A program made the translations under genes and the position numbers. The notes under the pieces are model-generated. The model was not told the DNA's origin, searched no databases, and saw only the letters and a program-made list of their open reading frames with translations. 64,000 nucleotides of DNA from Thalassoglobus neptunius (lineage in GTDB: Bacteria > Planctomycetota > Planctomycetia > Planctomycetales > Planctomycetaceae): the NCBI RefSeq assembly GCF_007859735.1, contig NZ_SIHI01000002.1, positions 90,595 to 154,594 of the forward strand, written 5' to 3'. Shown here piece after piece: positions 56,677 through 64,000 of this stretch (positions are counted from its first letter, which is position 1; each line of letters begins with the position of its first letter).

Positions 56677-58014
56677 ATGAGCCGCTACCACTTGCTTCCC
56701 ATTCTCGTCCTCTGCGTCGCATCGAATCTGTCTGCCGGGGAGCGATATTTCGGAACCGTTTCCGCACAGAAGAGAAACGGCACCTCTGAGCAAGTGAAGA
56801 CATTTTCGGTGGACTTCGCTCCATCGTCGAATGAACCCGGCGACTTACTCTTCGCTGTCCAGGAGTCTCCTTCGCGAATCCCGGCATTCCAACGCATTGG
56901 AGTCATTCGAGGTGACGGCTCGTGGTTGAAATCGAACGGCCCCACCATTGGACATCGCCATCTCGACCGAATTTCCCGTCTCTTCATCGGCATCCCGTAT
57001 TTCCCGCTCGACAAAACGGCTCCGATCGAAATCAATCATCAGTGGGAAAACGATCACGGCGAGTTCCGAGTTCTCGACGAAGTCACCGTTCACGATCATC
57101 CCTGTTGGGTCATTGAAGCAACCACCGGAATTGCGCGGCGTCACCAGTTCATCGTGAGAAAATCCGACGGGCTGGTCGAAGAAGCAAATCAGACCGCCTT
57201 TCTTGGCCAGGGGGACCGCTTTCGAATCGACATCAAAAGAGACGCTTCACCCGACGAGAAAACCGCACTTCAAGAACCACTCACGCAATTGTCCGAGATC
57301 GTCTCACAGATGCGATCAGCGACCGGCTCTCTTCAGCAGATCGATGATGTTTCAAGAATGACGATGCCTCAGCTTCAACAGATCGTCCCGTTCTCAGACT
57401 CAATGAAGCTCGCGGCAGCCAAAACTCCGTTTGAAGAAATCGCCGACGAAATCTCCAATGAGATTCATTCTGTTCAGGTCCGCAGGGAACACTCTGAACG
57501 TCTGGCCGAAACGATGCTGGGAAAGACACCCGGGCCGTTTACTCTCCTTCGACTTGACGGAACAAAAATTCCATCCGATTCGTTTGAGGGAGAGATCACG
57601 GTCTTGCACTTCTGGAACTATGCATCGACAGAAATCGAACAACCGTATGGACAGGTTTCCTATCTCGATTTCGCTGCACGACGATTCGCAGAACAGAACG
57701 TGAACGTCTATGGAGTAGCCATCAACCCCGAACTCGAAGACCCCACCACACGTAAAGGTGCTCTTCGCAAAATTCGCAAATTTCAATCGTTTCTAAAATT
57801 CGAATACGAAGTCACCACCGACGCGGGGGCAGCACTCAACAGCCTGGGGAACCCGACACGTTTTGGAGAATCACTTCCGCTCTGGGTAGTCCTCGACCCC
57901 ACGGGCAAAGTGGCCCACTATCTCACCGGTTTCGACGAGGTCGATCCTGCCATCGGCCTCAAACAACTGACTGAGGTCCTCCAGACACTCGTTGATGAAT
58001 CTCGCGAGAAGTGA
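56677..58014 (+). CDS. Exported TlpA-like redoxin-fold protein lacking the CxxC
   Basis: The 445-residue protein has a signal peptide at about 1-21. An N-terminal beta-rich domain of ~250 residues includes PLDKTAPIEINHQWENDHGE. A thioredoxin/AhpC-like C-terminal domain starts near 280: TPGPFTLLRLDGTKIPSDSF, then TVLHFWNYASTEIEQPYGQV where a TlpA-type protein would have the FWATWCGPC-like active site. No cysteine is present there, so it cannot be a disulfide reductase of the standard type. The downstream FGESLPLWVVLDPTGKVAHY keeps the cis-Pro-like region. It is divergent from the adaptor gene. Role unknown. Confidence 0.87.
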   Translation: MSRYHLLPILVLCVASNLSAGERYFGTVSAQKRNGTSEQVKTFSVDFAPSSNEPGDLLFAVQESPSRIPAFQRIGVIRGDGSWLKSNGPTIGHRHLDRISRLFIGIPYFPLDKTAPIEINHQWENDHGEFRVLDEVTVHDHPCWVIEATTGIARRHQFIVRKSDGLVEEANQTAFLGQGDRFRIDIKRDASPDEKTALQEPLTQLSEIVSQMRSATGSLQQIDDVSRMTMPQLQQIVPFSDSMKLAAAKTPFEEIADEISNEIHSVQVRREHSERLAETMLGKTPGPFTLLRLDGTKIPSDSFEGEITVLHFWNYASTEIEQPYGQVSYLDFAARRFAEQNVNVYGVAINPELEDPTTRKGALRKIRKFQSFLKFEYEVTTDAGAALNSLGNPTRFGESLPLWVVLDPTGKVAHYLTGFDEVDPAIGLKQLTEVLQTLVDESREK

Positions 58015-58342
58015 ATCGAATTCGCCAAAATTGAGCGACTCCGAGAACACAAAGAGACCCCAAACACCCCATCTTTCGCAACCCGCAGCTTCATCGGTAC
58101 GGGTTAGGGAAACTGCCAAACTTCAACTTGTCATCCCCAGCCATAATGTTGAAAGATGACAGACGTCAGCAGTCGATAATCCAATTAAACGATGTACTGA
58201 CAGACCCTTTGAGGGTTTGCCTCGTTTGCGTTTGAAATCGATCCTGATCGATGAGTGCCGCGAAAATCGGCGTCAGACAAGGACGAAGCAATCTCGTTCA
58301 CAGCGAGAGCATGAGTGAACCGCAACGACAAGGAGGAGCGGA
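58015..58342 (+). other. Intergenic stretch with a weak hairpin
   Basis: About 330 bp between two plus-strand genes. It contains a small ACCCT/AGGGT stem (58204-58216) followed by only a short T-rich sequence. A perfect ribosome-binding site lies at its end for the next gene. No other feature was seen. Confidence 0.35.
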
Positions 58343-58627
58343 ATGAAAACTCTCTATCTCCCGGTATTCTGGTGCGGATTCTCTCTCTCCGTTTCCGCTC
58401 TCTACTTGAGCAGCGAAAAACTGTCACTCGGGCAGGATGGAACACGTCCTCCAGTGTTGATGCAGATCGATCCATCGATCCAACTGCAACAGCCTTCCGT
58501 ACCGCCTCCAACTTCTGACGACACCCTGAAACCGATTCCGTCACTTCCACCGGCCAACACTGAAGATCTCCAGTGGCAACAAAAAGTGGATTCCTTCATT
58601 TCGGCCGCCCAAGAAGCCCTCAACTGA
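58343..58627 (+). CDS. Small exported protein, function unknown
   Basis: This 94-residue protein is preceded by a strong ribosome-binding site (AAGGAGG, about ten bases before the ATG). An N-terminal hydrophobic stretch (about 5-25) acts as signal or anchor. A Pro/Gln/Ser-rich middle (QQPSVPPPTSDDTLKPIPSL) and a short helix at the end (KVDSFISAAQEALN) follow. No family recognised. Its stop overlaps the 3' end of the convergent hydrolase gene by 8 bp. Confidence 0.7.
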   Translation: MKTLYLPVFWCGFSLSVSALYLSSEKLSLGQDGTRPPVLMQIDPSIQLQQPSVPPPTSDDTLKPIPSLPPANTEDLQWQQKVDSFISAAQEALN

Positions 58628-60728
58628 CCGAATCGTCCTTGATGATCACCAACTCGCGGTCGTCGAGTGCAGACAGACAATCTGGAAGATCGAAGTGCTG
58701 CAAGACGTTCGGAAGGATCTGAGCGAGTGGCAGGTCATAGTGCTCCTCTTCTGCAATGGAGCTGTAACTCTCAATTAAATTCTTCAGCGTCACTTTCTTG
58801 ATCGACGGATTAAGAACCGCCGCGAACAGAACGGGCAATGCACCCCATCCATTCCCGACGAGGTGGACGTCTTCGTGACCGAAGGAATTCAGCCAGTCCA
58901 CGACTCGCAATACATCCAGTGTTTTCTGCCCGAGATAGGGTCGATCCAGCATCAAGCTGTGAATCGCATAGAAGTAGTCACTCCCATAATTTGAGTGGAA
59001 CGAATTCGGGCCACACGTATCGGGCATCGACTCACCAATGCCCCGCACATCACACGTATAAAACGAGTCCTCGGGAGACTTCTCGATCAATTCTCGAATG
59101 AGCGGCTCGGTCCGCAATTCGGCATCGCTGGAAAGGTGTGAGACGTAAAGAACCGCGGTGTCATTCGACTTCGGCGGACGCGAATACCAGCGACTGTCGG
59201 ACAGTCGATAGACAATCGCACTCACTCCCGGTTCCGTGTTCACCGAATAAGCAGTCGCGTGCGGCAAGGGGTATCCTCGCGATCCCAGATTTCGATAGAT
59301 CTGATAATCAGGGACTTCCTTTTCAGGAAGCGGAAGCCGCAAGACAGCGCGAACACGTTCAGCCAGTTCCTTCTGCTTGAGCTTCGGACGCGACGCTTTC
59401 AATTGCTCTGACCGTTCGCGTGTGAAGTCCGCGATCGTCTTCGCTCCATCAAGAAGCGAAGCCTGACCACGCGGTGTACACCACAAGTCTTCATCCTTCT
59501 CGATGATTAATTCAGGTTCCTGTTCAACATCGCCGAGACCGCAAGCTTTCGAAAACGACTGGTACATGGTCAATCGATTTTCTTCTGAGAAACCATGCTC
59601 CGTCGGTCCAACAAACAAACGGATATTCTCACCAGCTCCCAGCTGTGAATAGATTTTCTTGAGCCGCTCCGCAGCTGCTTCCGCTCCACGCACATCAAAG
59701 TAGTCACGTTCCTTGGCCAGAATCGTGACCGGTTTCGGAGCCATCGCAACCAGAAAGTCTTCGTGATCCAAACCCAATGCCAACGCTTTGGGCGGACACT
59801 GTTCGGTATCAGCCGGAAGTTCATTCTCGAGATTGTTGAGGAAGCTTGTGACGAAACAACTCGGCGCAGCCATCGTCCAACGGCTCTCAACACCGCATAA
59901 CCACGTGGTCATCGTTCCGCCTCCAGAATTCCCGGTCACGCCGACTCGTTCTGAATCGATTTCCTCTCGTGAAAGAAGATAGTCCAGCGCGCGAATTCCA
60001 TCCCATGCTCTCCACGATCCCAGGAATTCCCCTACCAGAAACTGTTGATTTCCCGCGTGAAGATGTTGTCCGACCCCCAGCCGAACAGACGACTTCAAAC
60101 TCTCGTCGACATACTGCGAACGTTCACCTTGCCCGATCGGATCATAGATCAGGCAGGCGATTCCCAACCTGGCCAGACCTTGCGAAAAACTCTGGTACGC
60201 CTCAGCTGCTTTGCCATTCGACGAATGACCACACGTCCCGACAACTCCCGGAATCTTGCCGGTCACATTCGTGGGAAGATAAAGATTCGCCGTCACCGGA
60301 AAATTCGGTCGGCTCTCAAAGATGATCTTTTCAACTCGATATCCATCTCGCTCCAACACCCCAGTGACCTGAGCATTGAGTGGCGTTCGTTCTGGTTCGG
60401 GACCAAACGACTCTCTGATCTTCGCTCGCACCGATTCAACATAACGCTGGGCATCCTCCGGCGACTTGATCGCTTCCTTGAGACGACGGTTGCGATGCGT
60501 CACCTGTCGCACTTGATCAACGAAAAAGTTGTGAACCATCCGCGGATAACGATTCAACGCGGGCCGCTTCTCATCCTCTCCGAATGCGACACGCCCGACG
60601 GCGCCGGGAAGAATTCCGGAACTGAACAACCAGCTGGTTGTTGGAAGAAAAAGAGTCTGGGCGAATCGACGGCGGGAGAATTTCATCTTTTCACTTTCAA
60701 TTCGAATGAAAGGCGGGACCCGAATCAT
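58620..60728 (-). CDS. Exported two-domain alpha/beta hydrolase (acetyl-xylan-esterase-like)
   Basis: The 702-residue protein carries a twin-arginine-like signal MKFSRRRFAQTLFLPTTSWL. The first hydrolase domain (about 70-400) includes ANLYLPTNVTGKIPGVVGTC and the nucleophile elbow VTGNSGGGTMTTWLCG, followed by KPVTILAKERDYFDVRG and an acid/His segment with VGPTEHGFSEENR. The second half (about 430-700) is another hydrolase-like fold, but its elbow reads LVGNGWGALPVLFAA, with Gly where Ser is expected, so it is probably inactive. The start at 60728 has an AGGAG five bases upstream; a second Met fourteen codons in starts the Tat signal directly. A secreted glycan esterase role is likely. Confidence 0.87.
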   Translation of the reverse strand: MIRVPPFIRIESEKMKFSRRRFAQTLFLPTTSWLFSSGILPGAVGRVAFGEDEKRPALNRYPRMVHNFFVDQVRQVTHRNRRLKEAIKSPEDAQRYVESVRAKIRESFGPEPERTPLNAQVTGVLERDGYRVEKIIFESRPNFPVTANLYLPTNVTGKIPGVVGTCGHSSNGKAAEAYQSFSQGLARLGIACLIYDPIGQGERSQYVDESLKSSVRLGVGQHLHAGNQQFLVGEFLGSWRAWDGIRALDYLLSREEIDSERVGVTGNSGGGTMTTWLCGVESRWTMAAPSCFVTSFLNNLENELPADTEQCPPKALALGLDHEDFLVAMAPKPVTILAKERDYFDVRGAEAAAERLKKIYSQLGAGENIRLFVGPTEHGFSEENRLTMYQSFSKACGLGDVEQEPELIIEKDEDLWCTPRGQASLLDGAKTIADFTRERSEQLKASRPKLKQKELAERVRAVLRLPLPEKEVPDYQIYRNLGSRGYPLPHATAYSVNTEPGVSAIVYRLSDSRWYSRPPKSNDTAVLYVSHLSSDAELRTEPLIRELIEKSPEDSFYTCDVRGIGESMPDTCGPNSFHSNYGSDYFYAIHSLMLDRPYLGQKTLDVLRVVDWLNSFGHEDVHLVGNGWGALPVLFAAVLNPSIKKVTLKNLIESYSSIAEEEHYDLPLAQILPNVLQHFDLPDCLSALDDRELVIIKDDSVS

Positions 60729-60835
60729 CTCATCTCCTCACGCTGACTGCAATCGACGATCCAACTCACTCGCTGAGAGTTCATCGAGCGAGTAAAGTGT
60801 TTCTCGTCATTCTCCATTCTGAAAGAAATCGACTC

Positions 60836-61711
60836 ATGAAAACATCACTCTTGCTCACAGCTATGTTGCTCTCAGTCTGTGGTGCCGCACACGCTGATGA
60901 TTCGCAATATGTCCTCGGTGAAGATTCACAGCGACACGATGATGTCCCGCCAGGTGAAGTGACCGAGCACGTCTGGAAAAGCGAAATATTCCCGGGAACC
61001 ATCCGGCGTTATTGGACGTATGTGCCGTCACAATACAATCCCGACGTTCCCACTGCAGTCATGGTCTTTCAGGATGGACACGCTTACGTTGATGAAGAAG
61101 GTCAGTTCCGTGCTCCCGTTGTTTTGGACAACCTGATCCACAAGGGAGAAATCCCTGTCATGATCGGGATCTTTATCGATCCAGGTCACCATAAAGAGGA
61201 ACTTCCCGAAAAGGCCGGTTGGCGGCCTCGACCTGAGAATCGAAGCTTCGAATACGATACGCTCTCCGATCAGTATGCACGGTTTCTTCTCGAAGAAATC
61301 TTGCCCGAGGTCGGAAAGAAGTACAACCTGACCGACGACCCCGAACAACGTGCGATTTGCGGAATCAGTTCAGGGGGAATTTGTGCCTGGACAGTCGCCT
61401 GGGAACGCCCCGACGAGTTTCGAAAAGTCCTCAGCCACGTCGGAAGCTTCACGAACATCCGTGGCGGTCATGTCTATCCTGCGATCATTCGAAAAACAGA
61501 ACCGAAGTCGATTCGAGTCTTTCTTCAGGATGGCTCCGGAGATCTCGATAACGCTCACGGAAACTGGCCTCTTGCGAATCAACAAATGGCTGCTTCGCTC
61601 CGCTTCGCAAAGTACGACTATAAGTTCGAATACGGAGCCGGGGGGCACAACGGAATCCACGGAGGAGCGATTCTTCCCGATTCACTCCAATGGTTGTGGC
61701 GAACGGAATAA
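60836..61711 (+). CDS. Exported esterase (Fes/IroE-like family)
   Basis: This 291-residue protein starts with a signal peptide (MKTSLLLTAMLLSVCGAAHA). Its fold is that of the enterochelin-esterase-like group: RRYWTYVPSQYNPDVPTAVM with FQDGHAYVDEEGQ, GIFIDPGHH, EILPEVGKKYNLTDDPEQRA, nucleophile elbow CGISSGGICAWTVAWERPDE, and the catalytic His in YGAGGHNGIHGG. Such planctomycete proteins act on esters in polysaccharides rather than siderophores; the substrate is not known. The frame opens at 60797, but the ATG at 60836 begins the signal peptide. It is convergent with the methyltransferase gene. Confidence 0.88.
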   Translation: MKTSLLLTAMLLSVCGAAHADDSQYVLGEDSQRHDDVPPGEVTEHVWKSEIFPGTIRRYWTYVPSQYNPDVPTAVMVFQDGHAYVDEEGQFRAPVVLDNLIHKGEIPVMIGIFIDPGHHKEELPEKAGWRPRPENRSFEYDTLSDQYARFLLEEILPEVGKKYNLTDDPEQRAICGISSGGICAWTVAWERPDEFRKVLSHVGSFTNIRGGHVYPAIIRKTEPKSIRVFLQDGSGDLDNAHGNWPLANQQMAASLRFAKYDYKFEYGAGGHNGIHGGAILPDSLQWLWRTE

Positions 61712-61761
61712 CACAGTCGCCACTCTCCATAAGTCCCCTTAAGTGGCGGTCGAACGAAGCC

Positions 61762-62520
61762 TCAGCCACGAGGGCGGATCAGCCGAAAGGCAATCGACAT
61801 TGGACGCTCGCGATAGCTTCGAATCTGCTCCGGACTGGAACACTTATCGATCCAGTCTTCCGGGATTCGAGGCTCTCGCATCTCGTCAACGGTAAAACCG
61901 GCTCGACGAAAACTCTGAAAATAGTCACTGACCGGACGGTGATACCAAACGAACTCTGTTTGAAAATGATTCCACGGGCGATCGTGTCTTCGCTGTTGAT
62001 CGAAATAGGATTCGCCCCAGTGATAGGAAATGCGGTCCTCTACCGTCACCCGGTCCGGCCCCTGTGGGAAACAGGGATGAGAGAAAACCAGAACCGCAAT
62101 TCCTCCCGGTTTGAGGACTCGAAACATCGCATTCATCGTTTGATCGAGATGAGGCGTGTCCATCAAAACATAGTTCGAAACAATCTTGTCGACGCTTTGA
62201 TCTTCAACCGTCGCGAGCTGTGAGGAATCGTCGACGCGAAAGTCTCCTGCGGGCACATCACGCGATGCAATGGCAATCATCGCAGGAGACACATCGACGC
62301 CGATCATCTTCGCTTGCTTCTTCGCGAGCATCCCGACCAGATACCCGGTTCCGCATCCGACATCCAGAATCGTCAATCCTGACGTCTCTCCAAGCAATTC
62401 ATGGAGAACCGGATCCGAATTTAATTGCCGGTTCTGATCCCCCGAATCCCCGACCTGAATCTTCCAGTCCGCAGCTTTGGAATCCCAACAGTCCCGGACG
62501 CGATTTAACTCCTCAGACAT
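61762..62520 (-). CDS. Class I SAM-dependent methyltransferase
   Basis: The 252-residue protein has the Rossmann-like SAM-binding motifs: motif I LTILDVGCGTGYLVGMLAKK, an acidic loop end in IGVDVSPAMIAIA, motif II-like SQLATVEDQSVDKIVSNYVL, and motif III-like MFRVLKPGGIAVLVFSHPCF. It belongs to the Methyltransf_11/25 type. The substrate is unknown; the wording FVWYHRPVSDYFQSFRRAGF after the core is common in small-molecule methyltransferases. Confidence 0.9.
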   Translation of the reverse strand: MSEELNRVRDCWDSKAADWKIQVGDSGDQNRQLNSDPVLHELLGETSGLTILDVGCGTGYLVGMLAKKQAKMIGVDVSPAMIAIASRDVPAGDFRVDDSSQLATVEDQSVDKIVSNYVLMDTPHLDQTMNAMFRVLKPGGIAVLVFSHPCFPQGPDRVTVEDRISYHWGESYFDQQRRHDRPWNHFQTEFVWYHRPVSDYFQSFRRAGFTVDEMREPRIPEDWIDKCSSPEQIRSYRERPMSIAFRLIRPRG

Positions 62521-62613
62521 TCCACGCCCCGACTGCTCGAATCGTTCTTAACCGTTGGACGAAATTCCAAACCAAGCGTAATATCGTTAACTATTCGCGG
62601 AAACTCGCTGAGC

Positions 62614-63774
62614 TTATTGCTGACCAGTTACAACTGGTCCCGCCGCAGGCCAGTTCGCTCTTTCATCAAGAAGCATATCGAGTTCGTTCTTAAGCTCCGC
62701 GTCAAACTGTTCAAAGCCGCGATCAATTCGCTCCTGACCAATCGTTTCCCGCATTGCATTGTGCATGAGATAACTCCCCGGACCGGCGTTCATATGAATG
62801 GCATCCCGATAGACGTCTTCGATCGATTCTAGATTCGATGCCCCCTGTTGAATGTTCTGATCGAGTTCGTACAGCAACCGCATACAATGCGTCGTCCGAA
62901 ATTCCACCTCAGGAAACTTCTCCTCCAGACGACTTCGGAGGTCTTCGAAATAAGCAGGCGAATGTGACATTTTGACAGGATCACTTTCGCTTAAATATTC
63001 ATCATTCAAAGTCGCACTTCGTGCCCATCCAGTGTGCAAGATCCAGACAGCTTGTTGCTGCACTTCGATCCATTTCGAAATCGTATCAACGTCTTCCTGA
63101 AGAGTTGATCCGTAGTGAGGCTGAACAGAAATCACGTCGTACTCTTTCGAAGCCAGTGCATCAGGCCAGATGCGTGAGGAACCAACGCACGGTGACTCCG
63201 GATGATCATAAATGTACGGAAGGCTCTTTCCACAATCGACGTGCCAGTCGACCGATTCAGCAAGCCTTGGCGGGAGAGCATCCCAGGTGAGGGAATTGCC
63301 GATCAGATAAATCTGAAGCTGTGGTTCAAGAACCTCATTCGCTTCAATGGTAATGTTAGATTCTGGTGTATTATTAAAGCGGACTGGCGGCGTTTCGGGA
63401 GTAGCGAGTTCCCACCGATTGTTAACAACCTTGTTTTTCCCGGATTTATGGAAGCGAATCGGTGAGCGGTCAATTCTTCGAATTGTATTCCCTCGAATCG
63501 TGAACCCGGTTGTCCCTTCGTCGAGGAACATTCCATTCGACTCCGCCCGACCGGCATTCAGTGGGACATCGTGAATATTGTTCCCCTCCAGAAAGCTGTC
63601 CGGTTGTCGACCGAGAGTATAAATTCCTCCTCCGTCACTGAGCGTCTGCATGACGAACGCAATCCGGTTATTTCGAATCACATTCGCTGCGGCAGGAGTT
63701 TCGGAGTCATTCCACATCCACCCCAGAGATATTCCCGTATAAGGGCAATCGTGAATATTGTTTGCTGTGTTGAA
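62614..63774 (-). pseudogene. Beta-helix/SGNH protein gene, 5' end lost to an insertion sequence
   Basis: The C-terminal ~385 codons remain. An in-frame Met at 63717 would start 367 residues, but coding similarity continues upstream as NNIHDCPYTGISLGW until about 63765 and then breaks off at IS sequence (TGA at 63781-63783). The first ~140 residues are right-handed beta-helix repeats: ANVIRNNRIAFVMQTLSDGG, FLEGNNIHDVPL, FTIRGNTIRRIDRSPIRFHK. A second part starts with IYLIGNSLTWDALPPRL, an SGNH-hydrolase-like element (GNS), up to NAGPGSYLMHNAM. The lost part would have included the signal peptide, so the remaining product is probably not exported or functional. The exact junction cannot be fixed. 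Confidence 0.75.
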
Positions 63775-64000
63775 AACAAATCACAGGTTTTGATCGTGGG
63801 CTAACGCCTCAGGGCGTAGGCGAGGACTTTGAGGGCGGCTTCGACGAACAGGGCTTTCTCGCTTCTGGCTGAGAGTGCGGCACCTGTGGTTCGCTTCAAT
63901 CCGCTCATGAATGATTCCACAAGCCAGCGTCTGCCGTATCCTTTTGTTTCGAATTCTGTCCTGGTCATCTGTGAGCGGTACTCGCCATTCAGCTTACCGT
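63766..64000 (-). mobile_element. Insertion sequence, right end (continues beyond the window)
   Basis: The stretch from about 63766 no longer matches the beta-helix reading frame and leads directly into a transposase C-terminus. The terminal inverted repeat cannot be defined without the other end. The junction with the interrupted gene is somewhere in 63763-63780. Confidence 0.65.
63801..64000 (-). CDS. Transposase, C-terminal part (partial)
   Basis: The last 65 codons of a DDE transposase read on minus: GEYRSQMTRTEFETKGYGRR, then WLVESFMSGLKRTTGAALSA and RSEKALFVEAALKVLAYALRR before TAG. The 'RRWLVESFMSGLKR' segment is where IS4/IS5-superfamily transposases carry the third catalytic residue (Glu) in their YxxRWxVExxF-like motif. 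The remainder lies outside the window. Confidence 0.75.
   Translation of the reverse strand, partial: GKLNGEYRSQMTRTEFETKGYGRRWLVESFMSGLKRTTGAALSARSEKALFVEAALKVLAYALRR

Noticed and set aside
1..64000. tRNA genes, rRNA genes or CRISPR arrays
   Set aside because: No T-arm-like GGTTCRA contexts in cloverleaf arrangement and no regularly spaced direct repeats were found in intergenic regions by eye.

Overview
The window looks like chromosomal DNA of an aerobic, heterotrophic planctomycete (order Planctomycetales; genus not resolvable by eye). This rests on four S1 sulfatases, a PVC-type haem-binding CxxCH protein, a serine/threonine kinase with a large exported C-terminal half, a planctomycete-style ECF sigma factor, and many long secreted proteins with no tight operon structure. 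Base composition is moderate and even. I see no tRNA, rRNA, CRISPR array or prophage.

Layout. 1-10.6 kb: a polytopic membrane protein, the PVC haem protein, asnS, a MazG-like pyrophosphohydrolase, a 41-residue membrane protein, two membrane-anchored coiled-coil proteins, yidD and a PSP1-domain protein. Two copies of a ~105-bp dispersed repeat flank the mazG/small-protein segment. 10.8-14.3 kb: a class IV aminotransferase, an ECF sigma factor, and a complete-looking retron consisting of a promoter, a 162-nt msr-msd RNA candidate with a 22-position a1/a2 stem, and a reverse transcriptase carrying the retron NAxxH and VTG signatures. 14.4-24.8 kb: membrane protein, sulfatase, squalene/phytoene synthase-like enzyme, secreted hydrolase, ABC exporter pair, MATE transporter, ArsC/Spx-like protein, VIT-family metal transporter and a proline/glycine-rich lipoprotein. 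25-31.5 kb: a lipoprotein with tandem NTF2-like units, then a 1362-residue kinase. 31.6-45 kb: three sulfatases, a diacylglycerol-kinase-like protein, a cytochrome b fused to a two-CxxCH cytochrome c tail with its Rieske partner, an NrnA-like phosphoesterase, a pterin dehydratase, a dynamin/Era-like GTPase and a membrane protein. 45-51.4 kb: an NAD-linked formate dehydrogenase pair behind a PQQ-type beta-propeller protein, and a small protein with two L7/L12-C-terminal-like units. 51.5-62.5 kb: a giant membrane/TPR protein, an RND-type adaptor, a thioredoxin-fold protein without its CxxC, two secreted esterases and a methyltransferase. 62.6-64 kb: a secreted beta-helix/SGNH gene cut off by an insertion sequence that runs out of the window.

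How the parts fit. The sulfatases, secreted hydrolases and beta-helix proteins suggest use of sulfated polysaccharides. The cytochrome b/Rieske pair and formate dehydrogenase feed electrons into respiration. The retron is the strongest candidate for an undescribed system: it has a recognisable RNA and RT but no obvious effector gene beside it. Its RT instead has a long N-terminal extension, so its function is open.
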